Below are positions 61,395 through 64,000 of a stretch of 64,000 nucleotides of DNA, one piece after another; positions within the stretch are counted from its first letter, which is position 1; the number at the start of each line of letters is the position of its first letter. Source of the DNA: Diadema setosum (Eukaryota; Echinodermata; Echinoidea; Diadematoida; Diadematidae). Where the stretch lies: positions 35,441,546 to 35,505,545 of the forward strand of contig CM067068.1 in assembly GCA_033980235.1 (NCBI GenBank), written 5' to 3'. The translations under genes and the position numbers were made by a program. The notes under the pieces were generated by a model. The model saw only the letters and a list, made by a program, of their open reading frames with translations. It was not told the origin of the DNA and made no database searches.

Positions 61395-61615
61395 TGTTCG
61401 TTATTCCGAAGGTTCGCTATTCCGAAGGTTCGTTATTCCGAAGGTTCGTTAATCCGAAACACGCAAATTCCCTATACCTAGAGGTTCGTTAATCCGAAAA
61501 TGAAAAAGGGTTCGTTAATCCGAACATTTGTGGCGTTATTCCGAAGGTTCGTTATTCCGAAGATTCGTTAGTTCGAAAATGAAATTCGGAACAACGAACT
61601 TTCGAAATAACGAGC
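61395..61615 (+). repeat. GGTTCGTTATTCCGAA minisatellite
   Basis: About nine units of a 16-17-bp motif ggttcg(t/c)ta(t/a)tccgaa, the last few inverted (ttcggaacaacgaact, tttcgaaataacgag). Each unit is itself partly palindromic (TTCG...CGAA). Confidence 0.85.
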
Positions 61616-63796
61616 TGTAATCCTTGGGCTAATCATACTCCCTGTGAAACTTGTTTGATATCTAATTATTGTCATTCTATCGAGATCGCATTATTTATGA
61701 TTCATTCCCGAAAACTCCCGAAAACAATACAAGTATAATATATAATAATAAAATGAAAATTGCAGAGCATGAAAATAATGTAAAATATGAGTTCTATACA
61801 TATAGTACACAACCGAAAAACTTATTAACGTGTTCCAGGTATAGCTATGGCATCCCCATCAATTCGTGTTAATTTATTCTGTCGACGTTCCAGCGTTGCT
61901 AACCCATTTTAGGTATACGCTCCCAAGTGAGGGGATGGTACTTGAAGCTCGTAGAATGAAGTGTGGGATCGAGCACTTCTTCCCAATCATTGCTGATGGA
62001 AATTCCACTTACTCTAAATCAAATTTTCATGTAAATTTTGAAGAACTTTAATTCCTATAGAACACACCATCAGGTTGAAATAAAGAAAGATTGAGAATCA
62101 CAAGAAATAGTTTTGATTATCATTCAGAATCCTTGTTTGTAATCTCATACGCCCATCCGACACCCACTGCGCAGACATCAGGCATACGCACGCACACACA
62201 CACACACACACATTCCGACAAAAGCATGTTTTTTTTTTCAAGAGTATCTACTTATTTCCATTCAAGTGATACAACAACAGTAGGCCTAATCAAAACTGGT
62301 ATCACTTTAAAAAGTAGCATAATATTGATATTGTATTATTTGGATGAAGAACAAATGTTTCTTTTCTTCAGGTGTTCTGTGTATTTCTTTTACACATAAC
62401 ATTTATCATACAGACACTCATGTGAAAGAAAATGACGCCAGTAAAGGCAATTATAATGATAGCACAGCAATGGAGCGGCCCACTTTTTTAATGAAGCTAA
62501 TTGTCATCACGCCACGCAATCTCCCATCATGGAAACAAATATGAAAAAAGCACGTAATTCTATGAGGGATTCAAAGTTTATTAAGTTTTGATCAAAATTG
62601 GTTTTGAAATGACTGAGACATTCAAAGTAAAGCGATCCTAATAAAAGGTGGGTCGATTAGGATTGCTTAGTTTTCCTTTGTATTTGGATATCTCGGCAAT
62701 TTCAAAAACGATTTTCATCAAATAAAATTTGAATTCCTCTAAGAATTGTAAAATTATTCAGTAACGTTTTATATGTTGTTGCTCAATCCTCATCACTACC
62801 ACTACTATACCTTTTCTTAAGCTCAAAATGCCATTCTTAACATTGATAAATTATCGTCGATGTGTAATGAATTTATTTCATTTTTCTCGGTCTTGAAATT
62901 GGTGAACTGTATCTGCAACCACGAATTTATGAATTGTAGAAGAGGTGTTGGGTTGCGACTAATATATAACTTGTTGTTCAGCAAGAAATGCAGAAGACTG
63001 TAGTGAAAAAAAAAAAAAAACCCAAAGCTTATCCCTAAAGTGTTTCAATGAAAATCTATCTAGAAACGGCTTATATAGCCAGTTGAGGAAGGGCTGATTT
63101 TGCTACAACACGCATTTCCCATAGACACCTGTCAGAGTATACTCGGGACTCGTCTTCAAAGGGAATAATATATTATGGGAATGTGCACATGATTGTGCGT
63201 TGCCCTCAACGAAATAATGCCATTGAATGATGTTTATTGTAAAAATTTGTTTTCACAGAATTATTCTATGCGGAGAAGAAAGAAGGGTACCAAGCTTGCA
63301 CTATAGTTGTTGGCACAATGAATATGAATTATTAATCCCCAAGCAATTACAGTAGCCATCATACTCATTTTCAATACAGTTCTCTCTCAAGCAGGGTTGT
63401 ACAGGCTTATCTAGCATTAACAATAAATGTAGCTGTCCATTTCAACGGCCATTATCGTTGAAGAGCCGCCTGTCATACAAAGGCACACTATTGTCCCCTT
63501 CCGTGCATTCATTAACAAATAGGGGGAAAAAACACCCAACACATTTTGATATGTTGGACTGATGAAGCTATCTGATTGATGAGTGATTTTTTGTTTTGCA
63601 TTATCATAATTTTTTTTCCCGTTGGCGTCAGGCCATTAGCAATGAAATGAAGCTGTAGAAAACGTATATGGCAGTAATGAGCTTGACTTGGTAATTAAAG
63701 GATGGAGAGAGAGAGGAAGTGAAATCAGTGTGTCCGAAATGCAAACATAGGTAACCGTTATTGCCTCTGACGCTGGCCTTCTTTCTCTCTCTCTAC

Positions 63797-63798
<2 letters not shown>
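61616..63798. other. No gene recognised; short dispersed repeats
   Basis: Includes a (CA)n tract (62191-62212), a segment similar to the MITE at 31791-32166 (62628-62730) and the second copy of the 58729 repeat (63093-63160). No exon continuing the channel gene was recognised. Confidence 0.4.

Positions 63799-63848
<50 letters not shown>
63799..63848. repeat. (TA)n microsatellite
   Basis: About 25 TA units preceded by ctctctctacacaa. Confidence 0.95.
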
Positions 63849-63850
<2 letters not shown>

Positions 63851-64000
63851 TGTTTGTTTGCAAAAACCGATAAGTCCATATTTGCCAAATTGAGATATTT
63901 GCGATTAAAGGACAAGAAAAATAAAGAAAATAATAAGAAAATTTTTGCTTCTTTTGACCATAACTTCAAAAATGTACCTTTATAGTATGTAATGACCAAT

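Overview
The window is animal nuclear DNA: long introns, GT/AG splice sites, microsatellites and dense DNA transposons. A marine invertebrate deuterostome, most likely an echinoderm, fits best. The grounds are an AID/APOBEC-like cytidine deaminase (a family reported from echinoderms and amphioxus), long fold-back inverted repeats like sea urchin TU elements, and the overall repeat style. The phylum is an inference.

Gene layout from left to right: (1) 233-4275, minus strand, five exons of a kinesin motor domain; the start codon lies upstream and the rest of the gene runs off the left edge. (2) 9030-29225, plus strand, all 13 coding exons of PLRG1/Prp46, a WD40 subunit of the spliceosomal Prp19 (NTC) complex. 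The exons join in frame to 517 codons plus stop, close to the 514 residues of human PLRG1. (3) 35237-36095, minus strand, the catalytic exon of an AID/APOBEC-like deaminase, tail to tail with PLRG1. (4) 49524-49766, plus strand, an unrecognised candidate exon. (5) 60443-60702, plus strand, a probable first exon of a DEG/ENaC/ASIC-type cation channel whose remainder lies beyond the right edge. The genes are unrelated in function and look like independent neighbours.

Much of the rest is mobile DNA. Elements with supporting target-site duplications are: a pogo/Tigger-like element with an internal 72-bp satellite (6293-8663, TA); a small hAT-like element (5509-5823, 8 bp); a piggyBac-like element (17053-17817, TTAA); a Harbinger-like MITE (20101-20269, TTA); a Mutator-like element with 9-bp TSD and interleaved palindromes (37656-38913); and two hAT elements (42916-45332 and 45758-49052). 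Two large fold-back structures occupy 18931-23396 and about 52417-56605. A fourth family, seen in four copies, carries GGACGG repeats and many perfect AGGTCAAAGGTCA (DR1) nuclear-receptor motifs. A tRNA-Leu-like sequence at 51172-51251 and a tRNA-like cloverleaf at 23521-23591 both look degenerate or SINE-derived.

The item most worth attention is the deaminase. It has HVE and SPCSDC zinc/catalytic motifs in an AID-like fold order, plus a cysteine-rich insertion in the position of the substrate-recognition loop and a long basic/acidic C-terminal tail absent from vertebrate AID.
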